From Larimichthys crocea (taxonomy: Eukaryota; Chordata; Actinopteri; Sciaenidae): 64,000 nt of DNA. The translations under genes and the position numbers were made by a program. This document shows, piece by piece, positions 62,662-64,000 of this stretch. How positions within the stretch are numbered: position 1 is the first letter of the stretch; each line of letters opens with the position of its first letter. The notes beneath the pieces are model-generated. The model was not told the origin of the DNA and did no database searches. It saw nothing but the letters and a program-made list of their open reading frames with translations. The stretch spans positions 8,113,198-8,177,197 of the forward strand of contig NC_040028.1 of NCBI RefSeq assembly GCF_000972845.2, read 5' to 3'.

Positions 62662-64000
62662 CCCATAAACAAACAAATACACAGTGTTTCTTTTCTTGTC
62701 TTTTTTCTTTCGTGCAAAATGCAAAAGCACCACTGATCACATATCTTTCAAGGCTAAAGGGAGGACTGCTTCTTGTGCAACCCACTTCGGCCCCACTGTA
62801 CTCCTTCCCCACCTTCTCCTCCGCCTCCTCCTCCAGCATATGAGAGGAAGATGAATTACAGTGCAATTGGTTGGCTGCTCCTCCTGATATGCATCACCAC
62901 TGTCTAATCAGATGAAGCCCACCTGTGACCAGCCACTGGATAACACCAATATGCAAACAGTTTATATTTGGGGAGATTTACCTTTTCTATCACTGCCTGA
63001 ACCGGTTTTAAAACCTCTCACTGCGCCACGGTTTGGAGCGCTCGGTTTGATGAGGAGAATCTGCGGCTCAGGGACAGCTTTTAACTCACCGATAAAAGCT
63101 CCCGATGTTGTGGTACCGCTAAACCTCCTTCCTCTAACCCCTGGGACTCTTTTACTCACACAGACATTTGTCTCTTTCTGACAAGTCATACACCGAGCTG
63201 ATGGTAGTGTTAATGTGGCTGCGCACACACACAAACGTGTATTTACAGTGTATCTAGTGCAAATAGAACGCTTCCCCATACAAGCACACACGGGTTTCGT
63301 CACAGATTGAGAGAGTTCGCTCACAAGATTGATCATGACTCCTGACTGGGTGCCCCTCCCTCTCTGAAGGATCAATACATCCTTCAGTCAGATTGCTTCC
63401 CTGCCCTTCCTACTCCAAGCCTGGTGTGACTAATTATCCTGTGCCTGTGTTTTGGGCCCAGTCTCTGCTGCATTTGTTAATGCTGCCAGAGTTGGTGAAG
63501 AATTTGATCTTTAGAACAAGATATCTGTTTGTTTTAGCACATATCCAGCCCAAATCAGTCAATATACACTGTCTACCTTTTTCCCTAAAGGGCGCTGAAA
63601 TGATCGAGCAATACGAGATGACTCAGAGCTTGGGCTGTGTGGGGATGGGGAGGTATGAGTGGTTTGATAAAGTGAAATAAAATTTAGACTCAAATCCTAA
63701 AGTCGGATTAGAAGTTTTTCACATGTGGTCGATTGGAAAAACTGCTCCGACTGACTTATCATCCACTTAATAAAGAACAAGAGGGAATTTCAATGGAGAT
63801 TGCACCCGTGGGCCTGATTAGATTACACTGAATTTAATTCAAAGATTACTTTGAATTAATTCTTGCAAATAAAAATCACGTCTCCGTGTTGTTTGGGTAA
63901 TGATGTGTACTTTACGCATTTTTTCTCTTCTTGATTTGCATTTTGCAGACGCTCTGCATATTCACAGTACTAATACATTTCTGTAGCATTTTCCATATAT

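Larger units (their letters stand above)
58437..64000 (+). other. asic4: asic4 intron 1 (runs off the window)
   Basis: No stretch here resembles the next ASIC4 exon (expected to begin near VYTRYGKCYTF) or any later exon. The intron contains CT, GT/GA and CA microsatellites and a short LINE-tail scrap at 60052-60085. The open frames at 59491-59691, 60484-60693, 62298-62570, 62912-63181 and 63393-63680 are short and match nothing I know; several are built on simple repeats. Confidence 0.7.

Noticed and set aside
62567..62866. Minus-strand frame with a VCVCVC tract
   Set aside because: Produced by the CA microsatellite.
1..64000. CRISPR arrays, operons, phage or viral insertions
   Set aside because: No regularly spaced direct repeats, no dense coding clusters and no viral protein signature were seen. 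The repeats present are eukaryotic mobile elements and microsatellites.

Overview
The window looks like nuclear DNA from a teleost fish, probably a spiny-rayed (percomorph) species. Three things point that way: a vertebrate-type split gene with a GT splice donor, an AT-rich non-coding background, and several interspersed repeats I recognise from memory as common in fish genomes. Nothing suggests a prokaryote: there are no operons, no ribosome-binding sites and no dense coding. No database search was possible, so repeat names rest on remembered consensus sequences and on comparing copies inside the window.

Only one host gene can be supported. The first coding exon of acid-sensing ion channel 4 (asic4) lies at 57855-58430 on the plus strand. 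It encodes residues 1-192: the cytosolic N-terminus with the HG gating motif, the first membrane helix, and the start of the extracellular domain. It ends at a GTGAGT donor. The remaining exons are not recognisable before the window ends, so intron 1 probably exceeds 5.5 kb. Upstream is a leader of about 380 bases with no ATG. It is rich in CAG/GCA triplets and preceded by a possible splice acceptor at 57536-57537.

The other ~57 kb (1-57500) is a gene-poor stretch holding degraded mobile elements. In order: a TIR element (91-505); a short retroposon-like scrap (7052-7122); an unclassified fish repeat in three copies (8457-8835 minus, 10436-10825 plus, 38140-38562 plus); a decayed minisatellite (8888-9170); a long-TIR MITE (15008-15456); a GTCTTG-rich TIR repeat (16616-17060) next to the 3' end of an L2-type LINE (17130-17577); an internally deleted pogo-like transposon (32193-32733) with a 44-bp tandem duplication at its right end; LINE 3'-tail scraps (32896-32937, 60052-60085); two copies of another fish repeat (34390-34680, 46711-46975); a repeat interrupted by an L2-type tail (38675-39095); a minus-strand LINE reverse-transcriptase remnant (42127-42775); a broken L2 ORF2 (47345-48300); and two further fish repeats (53245-53510, 53913-54023).

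I did not find a novel biological system. The observations most worth checking are the unusual asic4 leader, the long upstream desert that could hold distal regulatory sequence, the long-TIR MITE, the inverted repeat pair at 8.5/10.5 kb, and the nested and duplicated mobile elements.
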